Shown here piece after piece: positions 1 to 7,760 of a stretch of DNA of 18,438 nt. A program made the translations under genes and the position numbers. Position 1 is the first letter of the stretch. Each line of letters opens with the position of its first letter. The notes beneath the pieces were generated by a model. It did no database searches. It was not told the DNA's origin and worked only from the letters and a program-made list of their open reading frames with translations. The DNA lies in assembly GCA_035276085.1 (NCBI GenBank), contig DATELY010000113.1:1-18438 (forward strand), given 5' to 3'. This DNA is from DATELY01 sp035276085. Its GTDB lineage: Bacteria; Pseudomonadota; Gammaproteobacteria; Steroidobacterales; Steroidobacteraceae.

Positions 1-8
1 CCCGACCG

Positions 9-74
9 CCCCCATCCTGTCCTGGCGCGCCACTTCCTCCGGTCGTTCCCCCGCTGCCGCAAGGGAAGGGACGC
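9..74. repeat. REP-like intergenic palindrome, interrupted copy (copy A)
   Basis: The left part CCCCCATCCTGTCCT (9-23) and the right part with CGCAAGGGAAGGGACGC (58-74) match the reverse complement of the copy at 12714-12755. A 22-base stretch at 24-45, starting GGCGCGCC, interrupts the match. It belongs to the same family as the copies at 12714, 12791, 15921, 15980 and 17577. I identify it by eye from these shared words; whether it is transcribed is unknown. Confidence 0.6.
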
Positions 75-233
75 ACCTTACAGTGCAGAACTGTGCAGAA
101 CCATTTTGCGAACTGATCTGGCTCCTTCCCTTTGCACTGCAGTAAGTCAGCACCCGCCGCTTCCGCAGGCAGCTGCGCAGCAAATCGCGGGTTTTCCAGC
201 TCTTCGTGCTGCAAGCGCAAAAAAAGACCGCAT

Positions 234-262
234 TTGCAACCCCTAAATGCCTGACGTAGTAT
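234..262 (+). promoter_or_regulatory. Candidate sigma-70 promoter for the first RRM gene
   Basis: TTGCAA (234-239) and TAGTAT (257-262) are separated by exactly 17 bases, each matching 4 of 6 consensus positions. An A-rich run (about 219-226) lies just upstream and could act as an UP element. Transcription would start near 269 and give a leader of about 214 bases before the ATG at 483. Prediction from sequence only. Confidence 0.4.
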
Positions 263-482
263 CCGGCGCGTTCGCGTATTTCTCGGCTTTTTCCTGGTTT
301 GGCGAACACCTGCGGCACAGAACACCGGCGGCCTACCGCCCACAACACAAGTACCCGCATCCAAATGTTCTCCCTGGTGGACGGCTCAAAAATGCTGCGA
401 ACAAGGCGCAGCGGTTCGTCATTGCCGCTTGAGTGCGTGCAATCGGACTGCTGCATTCCGGAGATTGTCAGTGAGTGGAACG
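263..482 (+). promoter_or_regulatory. Long untranslated leader upstream of the first RRM gene
   Basis: About 220 bases separate the candidate promoter from the ATG at 483. I find no convincing gene here: the short frames starting at 247, 299 and 429 lack family signatures. The RRM frame is open upstream to 429, but similarity to the paralog at 7942-8262 starts only at 483. GAGTGG (473-478) could be a weak ribosome-binding site. Long leaders are common on cold-inducible RNA-binding and cold-shock genes, so thermo-regulation is a reasonable but untested idea. Confidence 0.3.
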
Positions 483-758
483 ATGACGACGATCTATGTA
501 GGAAACCTCCCCTTTAGTGCCACCGAAAGCGACGTACGCTCCCTCTTCGAGAAGCACGGCACGGTGCAATCGGTGAAGCTGGTCAACGACCGCGAGACAG
601 GACGTCCGCGCGGCTTCGGCTTCGTAGAGATGCCGTCGTCCGACGCCCAAACGGCCATTCAGCACATGAATGGCTTTGAAATGGGTGGCCGCCCGTTGCG
701 CGTGAACGAAGCGCGCGAGCGCGAAGCTCGCCCGCCGCGTCAAGGCGCGCGCTGGTAG
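483..758 (+). CDS. Small single-RRM RNA-binding protein (no glycine tail)
   Basis: This 91-residue protein is essentially one RNA recognition motif. RNP2 is IYVGNL (residues 4-9) and RNP1 is RGFGFVEM (43-50), with the usual aromatic Phe residues in RNP1; the last RNP1 position is Met rather than Phe/Tyr. Bacterial single-RRM proteins of this size bind RNA in the cytoplasm and are often cold-induced. The first 77 residues match the protein at 7942-8262 at 62 positions by my count. The short basic tail ends in Arg-Trp, as does the paralog, but lacks its polyglycine. The ATG at 483 is chosen because the paralog aligns from there, although the frame is open upstream to 429. A hairpin follows the stop codon. 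Confidence 0.92.
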   Translation: MTTIYVGNLPFSATESDVRSLFEKHGTVQSVKLVNDRETGRPRGFGFVEMPSSDAQTAIQHMNGFEMGGRPLRVNEAREREARPPRQGARW

Positions 759-767
759 CGACACCGA

Positions 768-839
768 AGCGAGGAGACCGCACTCCTCGCTGCTAGCTCG
801 CGTGGGGGATGCGCGTGCCGCCGGGCACAGCGCGCGAGC
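768..839 (+). terminator. Two consecutive hairpins after the first RRM gene
   Basis: AGCGAGGAG (768-776) pairs with CTCCTCGCT (783-791), a 9-bp stem with a 6-base loop, starting 10 bases after the stop codon. A second nested structure follows, with GCTCGCG (796-802) pairing CGCGAGC (833-839) and GTGCC/GGCAC inside. Neither is followed by a T-run, so this may be a 3'-end stabiliser or a rho-assisted end rather than a classical intrinsic terminator. Confidence 0.45.
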
Positions 840-1083
840 GGCAAAGCGTATTGGTGCATGACTCATGGAGTCGGCGCTTGCGGAGTCGTTGTGGCTCATT
901 CCTGCGCTCCTCGAGCGACACAGACTGCCGCCTCGGTCACTCGTTCTCCTCGAATTGCCCCCAGGACGAATGAATTGCGCGTGCCATGCAACGTGCGATT
1001 GCACTATCTTTCGCGCCGGTTCAGTTGGAACTCCGTAGCGTGAGCTCGATGCCTCGTCCTCAATCCTGTCGCGGCGCTGCCGC
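840..1083. other. Non-coding gap upstream of the AstE/AspA-family gene
   Basis: I see no supported gene or RNA here. The only long frame crossing it (minus strand, 468-1382) is antisense to two real genes and has no family features. There is no clear Shine-Dalgarno sequence before the start at 1084, and no promoter I would defend. Confidence 0.4.
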
Positions 1084-2277
1084 GTGATGTTGCAAACGCC
1101 TTCATCGTGGCGGGCCTGGTTGCGTGGTCCGGCACTGGGCGCGGCGGCTCTTTGCCTGGCGCTTGCAGCAACAGCGCAAACACCGCCGGCGCCCGCAGAA
1201 CAACCTGCCGCACCCACGGAGTTGAAGCCCAAAACGCGGGTACGCGTCCTGGGAACCGAAGTGCCACCCGGAACGGTCAAGCGCTTGAGCTGGACGAGTG
1301 GACTGGTCGTTGGGGGCTTCTCGGTCCCGGTGCCGGTCACCGTCATGAACGGCAAGGGCAACGGTCCGGTGCTGTGTCTCACGGCCGCGATTCATGGCGA
1401 TGAGCTGAATGGCATCGAGGTGGTCCGGCGCGTGCTGGATGACATCGATGTGGAGGAACTGAACGGCGCCGTCATCGGCGTGCCGATCGTCAATCTGCAG
1501 GGCTTCTATCGCGGCACGCGCTATTTGCCCGACCGGCGCGATCTGAATCGCCACTTCCCGGGAAACGCTCGCGGTAGCGCGGCCACACGCATGGCCTATT
1601 CGTTCTTCACGGACATCGTGCGGCACTGCTCCGCGTTGGTGGATTTGCACACCGGATCGCTCGATCGCACGAACCTTCCGCAAGTACGCGCGGACTTGAG
1701 CTCGCCCATCGTTGCCAAGCTCACCCAGTCGTTCGGGGCGACCGTGGTACTGCACAGTGCGGGGGAAAAGGGCTCATTGCGGCGTGCGGCGCACGACGCC
1801 GGCATTCCCGCGGTCACCTTCGAGATGGGTGAACCCATGCGCGTGCAGCCGGAGCAGGTGGAGCACGGTGCGAAGGCGGTCGAGACGCTGATGTATGCCT
1901 TGGGGATGACTTCACAACGTCGCTTCTGGGGCGACCCTGAATCGGTTTACTACCGCTCGAAGTGGGTGCGCGTGGATCAGGGCGGCATTCTGTTTTCGGA
2001 CGTGGCCCTGGGAGAGCGCGTCAGCGAGGGCGAGCTGCTGGGTACGGTGACCGATCCCTTATCGAACAAACAGTACCGGGTTTACGCCCCCGTGAGCGGA
2101 CGCATTCTCGGCATGGCGTTGAACCAAGTCGTGCTGCCTGGATACGCCGCGTATCGCATCGGCATCGTCAGTGCGAAAAATGCCAACAAGCTGGATGCGG
2201 CTGTCGAGGACTCGGATACGGAAGAGCCCGAAGGTGAGGACGTATCACCTGAGGATGAGCGGGCGCGGGAAGAATAG
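1084..2277 (+). CDS. Exported succinylglutamate desuccinylase/aspartoacylase-family zinc hydrolase
   Basis: This 397-residue protein starts GTG-ATG, so 1084 or 1087 could be the start. An N-terminal signal peptide (residues about 11-31, LGAAALCLALAATA) points to export. The AstE/AspA (M14-like) core has zinc ligands in HGDELNG (His104, Glu107) and DLHTG (His189). The substrate-binding RRDLNRHFPG is at 151-160, and the likely catalytic Glu247 lies in TFEMGEP. The family hydrolyses N-acyl amino acids or related amides; the true substrate cannot be read from sequence. A signal peptide separates it from cytoplasmic AstE of arginine catabolism, and no ast genes are nearby. The last ~25 residues are a strongly acidic tail. 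It converges with the helicase gene, ending 36 bases away. Confidence 0.88.
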   Translation: MMLQTPSSWRAWLRGPALGAAALCLALAATAQTPPAPAEQPAAPTELKPKTRVRVLGTEVPPGTVKRLSWTSGLVVGGFSVPVPVTVMNGKGNGPVLCLTAAIHGDELNGIEVVRRVLDDIDVEELNGAVIGVPIVNLQGFYRGTRYLPDRRDLNRHFPGNARGSAATRMAYSFFTDIVRHCSALVDLHTGSLDRTNLPQVRADLSSPIVAKLTQSFGATVVLHSAGEKGSLRRAAHDAGIPAVTFEMGEPMRVQPEQVEHGAKAVETLMYALGMTSQRRFWGDPESVYYRSKWVRVDQGGILFSDVALGERVSEGELLGTVTDPLSNKQYRVYAPVSGRILGMALNQVVLPGYAAYRIGIVSAKNANKLDAAVEDSDTEEPEGEDVSPEDERAREE

Positions 2278-2313
2278 CGGCACGACTCCGCGACCGCGGT
2301 GAGCTCCCGTTAT

Positions 2314-4395
2314 TCACTTCCACATACTGAGCAGCTTGGCCGCCACATCGACCGTTGTACCCGAGCGCGGTTGGCCGCCCGCGGCGGATGGTGCGGACCA
2401 GGCGATCAGCTCCACATGTTGCTTCACTTCCGCCGTCAGGAAGCGACTTTCCGCACCGTAAACATGCGCAGCACCGCCACGCGGTTGTTGTGTGATGTAG
2501 TACTTCAACGGTCGAATCAGATGCAGCTCATCGCGTGCCCGCGTCATGGCGACGTACATGAGGCGGCGCTCTTCCTCGATGAGCTCCGGCCGTCCCGTCG
2601 CGAACTCGGACGGTAGATTTCCATCGGCGACATTCAGCACGTGCACCGCATCCCACTCCTGACCCTTTGCGGAGTGGATCGTCGAGAGGATCAGATAGTC
2701 CTCGTCCTGCAGCGGTGGACCGGCGCGGTCACCTGTCACCTGCGGCGGCTCCAATGTCAGCTCCGTCACGAACTCGGTCCGTGACGCGTACTGAGACGCG
2801 AGCAGCTGCAGTTGCTCCAGATCTCCACGCCGCGCTGCTGCGCTCTCGTACAAGCGCTCGAGTTGCGGCTCGTACCAGCGTCGCGCCAGTTCGGCTTGCT
2901 GCGGCCATGACTCCGGTGCGGCAAGTGCTTGCATCAGCGCAGTGAAATCGGGCCACGCGTCCGCCGTGAGCTTGGGTGCTTGGTACGACACGAGCCAGTG
3001 CCAATCGAAGCTGGCCGTCTCGAACACCTTGAAGCAGCGGTGTGCCGCGGCCGGACCCATGCCCGGCAACAACTGCAACACACGCGTCGCCGCGATCCGA
3101 TTGCGCGGGTTGTCCGCCCAGCGCAGCAACGCGAGCAAGTCCTTCACGTGGGCCGCTTCCAGGAACTTGAACCCGCCGTATTTCACATACGGAATGTTGC
3201 GTCGTGTGAGTTCCACTTCCAGCACATCGCTGTGATGCGAGCTACGCATCAGCACGGCCTGGCGGTGTAATGCAACGCCACGTTCCCGAGCCTCGAGCAC
3301 GTGCGCGATCACGTATTCCGCTTGCGCCGCATCGTCCTGCACGCTCACGTACTGCGGTTTCTGTTGCGAGACGCGTTGCGAATGCAGCTGCTTCCGATAT
3401 TGACGCGTCCCCTGTGCGATGAGCGCATTCGAGGCATCCAGGACGGGCTGCACCGAGCGATAGTTCTGTTCCAACGCAATGATGTTTGCGGGGCACGCGA
3501 AACGTTGTGGGAACTGCAGGATGTTCTCCACGCTGGCCGCGCGGAACGAATAAATGGCCTGCGCGTCATCGCCCACGACACACACGCCCGCGCCATCGGG
3601 TTTCAACGCGTGCAGGACCTGAGCCTGCAACGTATTCGTGTCCTGATACTCATCGACGAGCACGTGATCGAACAGCGAGCCCAGCTCGCGCGCAAGCTCG
3701 GGCTCCTGCATCAATGCGTGCCAATACAGCAGCAGGTCATCGTAATCGAGCACGCTCTGTTCGATTTTGACCTCGACGTAGCGGCGAAACAGACACTGCA
3801 ACTCCTCCTGCCACGGCAGGCACCACGGAAAGCTGTCCTTCAGGCTGTGCTCCAGCGAGCACTGCGTATTCACGCGATGCGAATAGATGGCCAGGCACGT
3901 GTCTTTGCGCGGAAAGCGCTTGTCGCGCTGTGCGAGCCCGAGCTCCTGTCGCACGACATCGAGCAAGTCAGCTGAATCGGAGCGATCGGCGACACTGAAC
4001 GACGTGGACAGGCCGGCGCGCTGTGCATACTGCCGGAGCAGGCGATTGCCCACCGAGTGGAATGTGCCAGCCCACGGTAAGCGCGACACGGTCAACGAGC
4101 GCGATTCGTCGCGCTGTGCAGCGCTGACGATCTGTTGCGCGCGACGGATCAGCTCCTGAGCGGCACGACGGGTGAACGTCAGCAGCAATAGCCGCTCTGG
4201 CGCCACACCCTGCAAGAACAGATAGGCGACACGATGGGCCAGCGTATTGGTCTTGCCCGTACCGGCTCCCGCAATGATGAGCAGCGGCTCGCACGTGAAC
4301 CGACCGCCGCGATGCTGCCCCCAGAGTGCTGCCTGTTGCTGCTGCGAGTTCAAACGATCGAGCCACGAGACTGGGGAGAGGGCTACCGCACTCAT
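2314..4395 (-). CDS. UvrD/Rep-type ATP-dependent DNA helicase (superfamily 1A)
   Basis: The 693-residue protein carries the full SF1A motif set: a Q-motif (LNSQQQQAA), Walker A AGAGTGKT (42-49), motif II VLVDEYQDTN (245-254), and motif III GDDAQAIYSFR (275-285). Motif IV is NYRS (311-314), motif V STIHSAKGQEW (571-581) and motif VI YVAMTRARDEL (614-624). Such enzymes unwind DNA 3' to 5' in repair or replication restart. At about 690 residues it is near Rep/UvrD length but lacks obvious RecB- or AddA-type nuclease extensions. It is not clearly UvrD, Rep or PcrA, so I give no symbol. I use the ATG at 4395; an in-frame GTG at 4413 adds six residues, and neither has a strong ribosome-binding site. 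It lies downstream of the kinase gene and may be cotranscribed with it. Confidence 0.93.
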   Translation of the reverse strand: MSAVALSPVSWLDRLNSQQQQAALWGQHRGGRFTCEPLLIIAGAGTGKTNTLAHRVAYLFLQGVAPERLLLLTFTRRAAQELIRRAQQIVSAAQRDESRSLTVSRLPWAGTFHSVGNRLLRQYAQRAGLSTSFSVADRSDSADLLDVVRQELGLAQRDKRFPRKDTCLAIYSHRVNTQCSLEHSLKDSFPWCLPWQEELQCLFRRYVEVKIEQSVLDYDDLLLYWHALMQEPELARELGSLFDHVLVDEYQDTNTLQAQVLHALKPDGAGVCVVGDDAQAIYSFRAASVENILQFPQRFACPANIIALEQNYRSVQPVLDASNALIAQGTRQYRKQLHSQRVSQQKPQYVSVQDDAAQAEYVIAHVLEARERGVALHRQAVLMRSSHHSDVLEVELTRRNIPYVKYGGFKFLEAAHVKDLLALLRWADNPRNRIAATRVLQLLPGMGPAAAHRCFKVFETASFDWHWLVSYQAPKLTADAWPDFTALMQALAAPESWPQQAELARRWYEPQLERLYESAAARRGDLEQLQLLASQYASRTEFVTELTLEPPQVTGDRAGPPLQDEDYLILSTIHSAKGQEWDAVHVLNVADGNLPSEFATGRPELIEEERRLMYVAMTRARDELHLIRPLKYYITQQPRGGAAHVYGAESRFLTAEVKQHVELIAWSAPSAAGGQPRSGTTVDVAAKLLSMWK

Positions 4396-4459
4396 GGAAG
4401 GCTGCTCTGGCACAAGAAGGTCCGCATTATGCGCGCGGACTGTATATGCATCCAGAGCG

Positions 4460-5011
4460 TTATCCGCTAACGCCGTCGTTTAGTTTTTCGAGCAGAGCGT
4501 CCAGGCAGCCCGCGCTGCCGTTCACGGAATCGAAGGTGACCGTGTCTCCAGGCAGCGGCAACGCAGACTGCGCGTGAGAAAGCTCAGCCACCAGGGTTGC
4601 GAGGTTTTCAGCGTCTCGGTGGCCTGGATGTCGACTCGCGGTGTGAGCACGTTGCCGCAAGCGCTCGACCAGCACTTCGTTGGGCGCCGTGCACCATAGC
4701 TGAGTGAACTGAACCCGTTCGTACAAGGACTCGAATTGGCGACCCGTCTCCGCCCAGCGGAAGTTGCCCTCCAGAATGAAATGCACTCCGGCCTCCGCGA
4801 GCTGCCGCGCGCTGTCGAACATCAGCGCGTAGCTTGCGAGACTGAGCCGGCGCGATGAGAAGGCATCGGTCGAGCCCACCGTGTCGAAAAGGCGTTCTTT
4901 GAAATCGTCCTTCGCCAGCAGAGGCCACGACAAAGACTCGCTCAACCGGCGCGCCGCCGTCGTCTTACCCGTTGCCGGCAGACCGCTGATGACGAGGACG
5001 TGCGATGGCAT
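4460..5011 (-). CDS. P-loop kinase / AAA-family ATP-binding protein
   Basis: The 183-residue protein opens with a beta strand and Walker A GLPATGKT (residues 10-17). It continues with an acidic AKDDF segment (33-37), a second strand ending ILEGNF (79-84), and an Arg-rich lid (ERLRQRA, 116-122). This is the layout of small P-loop kinases (COG0645-like, related to zeta-toxin and chloramphenicol-phosphotransferase folds). The phosphorylated substrate is unknown. A lone zeta toxin is unlikely because no antitoxin gene precedes it. It is divergent from the Nudix gene, with 80 bases between, and 64 bases upstream of the helicase gene. ATG start at 5011. Confidence 0.8.
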   Translation of the reverse strand: MPSHVLVISGLPATGKTTAARRLSESLSWPLLAKDDFKERLFDTVGSTDAFSSRRLSLASYALMFDSARQLAEAGVHFILEGNFRWAETGRQFESLYERVQFTQLWCTAPNEVLVERLRQRAHTASRHPGHRDAENLATLVAELSHAQSALPLPGDTVTFDSVNGSAGCLDALLEKLNDGVSG

Positions 5012-5057
5012 GCGAGTGGGTTTGACGTGTAAGGTGCCGAGGAACCTTTCAATCTCA

Positions 5058-5073
5058 TAGTCGCCGTTGACTA
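5058..5073. promoter_or_regulatory. Inverted repeat in the kinase/Nudix divergent region
   Basis: TAGTC-N6-GACTA is a perfect 5-bp inverted repeat in the 80-base gap between two divergent genes. Size and position fit an operator for a dimeric regulator, but a repeat this short can arise by chance. I see no regulator gene next to it. Confidence 0.25.
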
Positions 5074-5091
5074 CGCAATCGAGAGAAGCGC

Positions 5092-5613
5092 GTGCAGAAG
5101 ACGATTTATCGTGGCCGGGTCATCGAGCTCACGTTGGAAACGGTGCGACTGCCCAACGGCGCCGAAGCTGAGCTGGAGATCATTCATCACCCCGGCGGTG
5201 CGGCCGTCGTCGCGGTGGATAGCACGCGGCGCGTGTGCATTCTCAAACAGTTTCGTCACGCAGCCGGCGGTTATCTTTGGGAACTGCCCGCCGGGAAGAT
5301 CGACCATCGCGAACCCCCGCTGCAAACGGCTCAGCGCGAGCTCGAAGAGGAAGCAGGACACAGAGCGGGCCGCTGGGATTCGCTCGGGCATTATGTGAGT
5401 TCGCCAGGCGTGTTTACAGAAGTCGTCCATCTCTTTCTCGCGCGCGACCTGCAAGTTGCTACCGCGAGCCCGGAAGAGCACGAGGTCTTCGAAACGCACT
5501 GGCGTCCTTTTGGCGAGGTCCTGAACATGGCCGTCACTGGAGAGATTTCCGACGGCAAGTCGCTCGTGGGCCTCTTCCGTGCAGCGCAGCGCTTTCCAGA
5601 CCTCCTGGCTTGA
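5092..5613 (+). CDS. Nudix hydrolase, ADP-ribose pyrophosphatase type
   Basis: This 173-residue protein has a Nudix box from Gly68 to His90 with Glu74 and the REXXEE core (Arg82, Glu83, Glu86, Glu87) that binds the metal. The final box position, normally hydrophobic, is His90. The SSPG motif with Pro105 about 16 residues after the box is the hallmark of ADP-ribose pyrophosphatases (NudF/NudE type), which split ADP-ribose into AMP and ribose-5-phosphate. It begins at GTG 5092, and GAGAG at 5081-5085 is a fair ribosome-binding site. It is divergent from the kinase gene and upstream of an unknown protein gene on the same strand. Confidence 0.88.
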   Translation: MQKTIYRGRVIELTLETVRLPNGAEAELEIIHHPGGAAVVAVDSTRRVCILKQFRHAAGGYLWELPAGKIDHREPPLQTAQRELEEEAGHRAGRWDSLGHYVSSPGVFTEVVHLFLARDLQVATASPEEHEVFETHWRPFGEVLNMAVTGEISDGKSLVGLFRAAQRFPDLLA

Positions 5614-5724
5614 GACTTTCCCTCAATGGCGCATGCACCAGTCGTGACCACGCGCACAGCGCTCGGTACAGCATGAATCGTAGACTTCTGCGCATCCTTG
5701 TTGGGACCGGCGTCGAGGCGAATC

Positions 5725-6108
5725 GTGAACGACAAGTTGGCAAAGCTCGGCTATCGACTGCGCAAAGTCACGCCCGAGTCGCGCGAACAACCCGGCGACA
5801 TCGCGTTCGACGATCGCGGCAACGCCATTTACCAATGGAAGCGTTCCGCGCTGGAGCACGACAGCGAAGAAGCTGAACGCCTGCGGGAGCAAGCGTTGGA
5901 ACACCCCGGTCTTGCGATCGTCGATGAAGAGCCGCGCCCCGAAGCGGCGATCCAGGCGAATCCGAAGGGACTTCGAGTCGGCTACAACCCCTACGAAAGC
6001 GGGATGCTGGACAAGAAGGGCCGCAAGACTAAAACCGATTTGCGCGAGTTGTCGCGATGGATCGAAATGAAGCGGAAGATGGAGCAGCGGAAGAAGGATT
6101 CGGATTGA
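5725..6108 (+). CDS. Charged protein of unknown function
   Basis: I do not recognise this family. The protein is 127 residues from a GTG at 5725, preceded by a possible ribosome-binding site (GAGG, 5714-5717); a TTG at 5698 would add nine residues. It has no signal peptide or membrane segment. Visible features are an N-terminal DDRGNAIYQW segment that looks like a short beta hairpin, a middle GYNPYESG motif, and a Lys/Arg-rich C-terminal helix (SRWIEMKRKMEQRKK). The tail could bind nucleic acid or a protein partner. It lies 111 bases after the Nudix gene and converges with the unknown gene ending at 6151. Normal codon use and absence of internal stops support it as real. Confidence 0.75.
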   Translation: MNDKLAKLGYRLRKVTPESREQPGDIAFDDRGNAIYQWKRSALEHDSEEAERLREQALEHPGLAIVDEEPRPEAAIQANPKGLRVGYNPYESGMLDKKGRKTKTDLRELSRWIEMKRKMEQRKKDSD

Positions 6109-6150
6109 GAAAGCGGGCGACCGACCGTGTTTCTCCCGGCGCGATAAGAA

Positions 6151-6840
6151 CTACGCGAACACGCTCCGCATCTTCACTGGATGACCTAAACGAAAGAAAT
6201 GCCGCAGGCTCGCGAGCCAGGCCTCCGGTTGCGCCTGTCTACGGGTGAGAAAGCGTTCGTCGATGACACGGCAGAAATACGCCGCTTGCCGGTTGGCTTC
6301 TTGATAACGCCTGCGATGCTCTTCCTGCAGACCCGCTGCGAATGCCACGCGATGAAACAGACGCGCGTGCAGGTCGCGCGGAAATCTTCCGTGCGATTGT
6401 CGCAACGAGAGCAGCATGGCGCTCGCGTACTTATCGACTTCCGCCTGCAGCTCCAACTCCAGCAGTGATACTTCGCGGCGGCGCTCCGCACTCCAGATCA
6501 AGTAGTGGAAGTGACTGATGCCTTCGAGGGCCGTGCAGAAATCCTGCAGATTGCACTCATCGAGCTGAGCGAACGGATCCTGTGCCGCCAGGTTGTCGAG
6601 CACGCGCCGATCGATGTAGAGCGCCAAATGAAGCTCGTCTTGCTTGTGACTCACCAACACCTGCTCGTCCGTGGTCGGTGGCTCGTCCGTCAACTGCTGA
6701 ACCTGTTCACGATCAGTGAGCAGGAAGTCCGTTGCGCGCACGGTGACGGGAGCATCGTTCAGGTGCGCCAGCAGCGCCTGTAAGCGCTGAACCGTCTCGA
6801 TCCGGCGCGCATGCGGAGTGGACATGCGCATACGCATCAC
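6151..6840 (-). CDS. Unknown protein, second gene of a two-gene unit
   Basis: I do not recognise the family. The 229-residue protein is soluble, mostly helical and rich in Arg, Gln and Glu. Conspicuous segments are EGISHFHYLIWSAERRR near residues 107-123, then LELELQAEVDKYAS, and a C-terminal HRRRYQEANRQAAYF helix; His and Glu in the central part might bind a metal, but no known signature is present. The GTG at 6840 shares its G with the TAG stop of the upstream gene, giving TAGTG, so translation is probably coupled; in-frame ATGs at 6837, 6831 and 6825 are alternatives. It converges with the gene ending at 6108, with 42 bases between. Confidence 0.78.
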   Translation of the reverse strand: MMRMRMSTPHARRIETVQRLQALLAHLNDAPVTVRATDFLLTDREQVQQLTDEPPTTDEQVLVSHKQDELHLALYIDRRVLDNLAAQDPFAQLDECNLQDFCTALEGISHFHYLIWSAERRREVSLLELELQAEVDKYASAMLLSLRQSHGRFPRDLHARLFHRVAFAAGLQEEHRRRYQEANRQAAYFCRVIDERFLTRRQAQPEAWLASLRHFFRLGHPVKMRSVFA

Positions 6841-7478
6841 TACTGCGCGTTTGTCGTGGCGGCTACGGGGGCGACACCCAACTTCTGCAGTATCGCGTGC
6901 GCACGTGGACTGCCGGTCTTCATCCAGATCTCATAGAGTCGCAGGATATCTTTGTCCGTGTGCGTGTACGCCATTTCGGCAACGGCGTTCAGCACGTCCA
7001 CGACTCGTTGAAACTTTTGCGCGAGCTCCAGGTAGATAGCCGCCATCGCTTGCGTGCGCATGCGGCCGCGCGCCACTTCGGCCAGTGTGCCGTAAGCACG
7101 GCCGCCCATCGCGATGTGGTAGTCGATGTCGATCAGCTTGCGCGCGAAGCTCTGCGCGAAGAATCCGGCGATGAAGAGGGAGACATCACCCAGCCGGCGC
7201 AATACGTAGTCGCGCTGCTCGAGCGTGGGCGCTTCGGCAGCCTGCGCCAGCATGTGTGCGAGCGGCTTCAGCCGAACGCCTTCGGCTGTGCGCTCGTACA
7301 ACTCCTCTGAACGAGCGAACATGGTGAGCACGTTCACGACGTAGTGCTCGGTGTGATCATCGATCTCGACGCGTTGCTCGTGCAACGCATGCTGCACGGA
7401 TTCATGAAAGAACTCGCGCAGATTGCTTACCGCAATCAACCCACCAGTGGGTGTGCTACCGCTTGCGAAGACCTCCAT
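6840..7478 (-). CDS. Unknown all-helical protein, first gene of a two-gene unit
   Basis: This 212-residue protein is not a family I recognise. It lacks a signal peptide and reads as a bundle of amphipathic helices. Near the N-terminus is EIDDHTEHYVVNVL with two histidines, followed by a stretch FIAGFFAQSFARKLIDIDYHI and a helix MAAIYLELAQKFQRVVDVL. The ATG at 7478 is preferred over an upstream in-frame start at 7553 because AGGTGA lies about 8 bases before it. The next gene starts on the last base of its stop codon, so the two products are likely made in fixed ratio and may work together. Confidence 0.78.
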   Translation of the reverse strand: MEVFASGSTPTGGLIAVSNLREFFHESVQHALHEQRVEIDDHTEHYVVNVLTMFARSEELYERTAEGVRLKPLAHMLAQAAEAPTLEQRDYVLRRLGDVSLFIAGFFAQSFARKLIDIDYHIAMGGRAYGTLAEVARGRMRTQAMAAIYLELAQKFQRVVDVLNAVAEMAYTHTDKDILRLYEIWMKTGSPRAHAILQKLGVAPVAATTNAQ

Positions 7479-7594
7479 ACATGAGTCACCTGTACCGCCT
7501 GCGAAACTTGTCGAAGCTGTCGCCGTGGCCGGCGCTTCGTGCGCGCGAGCCAATTACGTTCTGTAACGGCAGCCTCGCATTGGAAACTGAGTTA

Positions 7595-7603
7595 CCTATA
7601 GCA
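7595..7603 (-). promoter_or_regulatory. Possible extended -10 promoter for the two unknown genes
   Basis: On the minus strand TGCTATAGG (7603 down to 7595) resembles an extended -10 element, TGnTATAAT-like, about 117 bases before the ATG at 7478. No good -35 hexamer lies 17 bases further upstream. Weak prediction. Confidence 0.25.
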
Positions 7604-7760
7604 ATGAAGGAAACCAGCTGCCGGATCCGTGACGTACTTCGCAGCGCCGCATTAGCAGCTGCGATCATGGAGTGCTGATAAGGAGGTTTCTTCAGTGCCA
7701 CGTTGGTGATGATGATGACGCGGCTGAGTGCGATTGCCCTATACGGCGGAAGGGCTGGCT

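Noticed and set aside
468..1382. A 304-codon open frame on the minus strand
   Set aside because: It is antisense to the RRM gene and to the start of the AstE/AspA-family gene, and its product is Arg/Ala-rich without any motif; a shadow frame in GC-rich DNA.
3301..3975. A 224-codon plus-strand frame inside the helicase region
   Set aside because: Fully antisense to the helicase, which has all SF1A motifs; the antisense product has no recognisable domain.
4460..5011. The P-loop kinase as a zeta-type toxin of a toxin-antitoxin pair
   Set aside because: No small antitoxin gene lies next to it; the neighbours are a helicase gene and a divergent Nudix gene.
7680..7709. A perfect AAGGAGGT followed after seven bases by a GTG with only four codons (Met-Pro-Arg-Trp) and a stop
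   Set aside because: Too short to support as a gene, no downstream partner on the plus strand, and a single occurrence of an 8-base match is not unusual.
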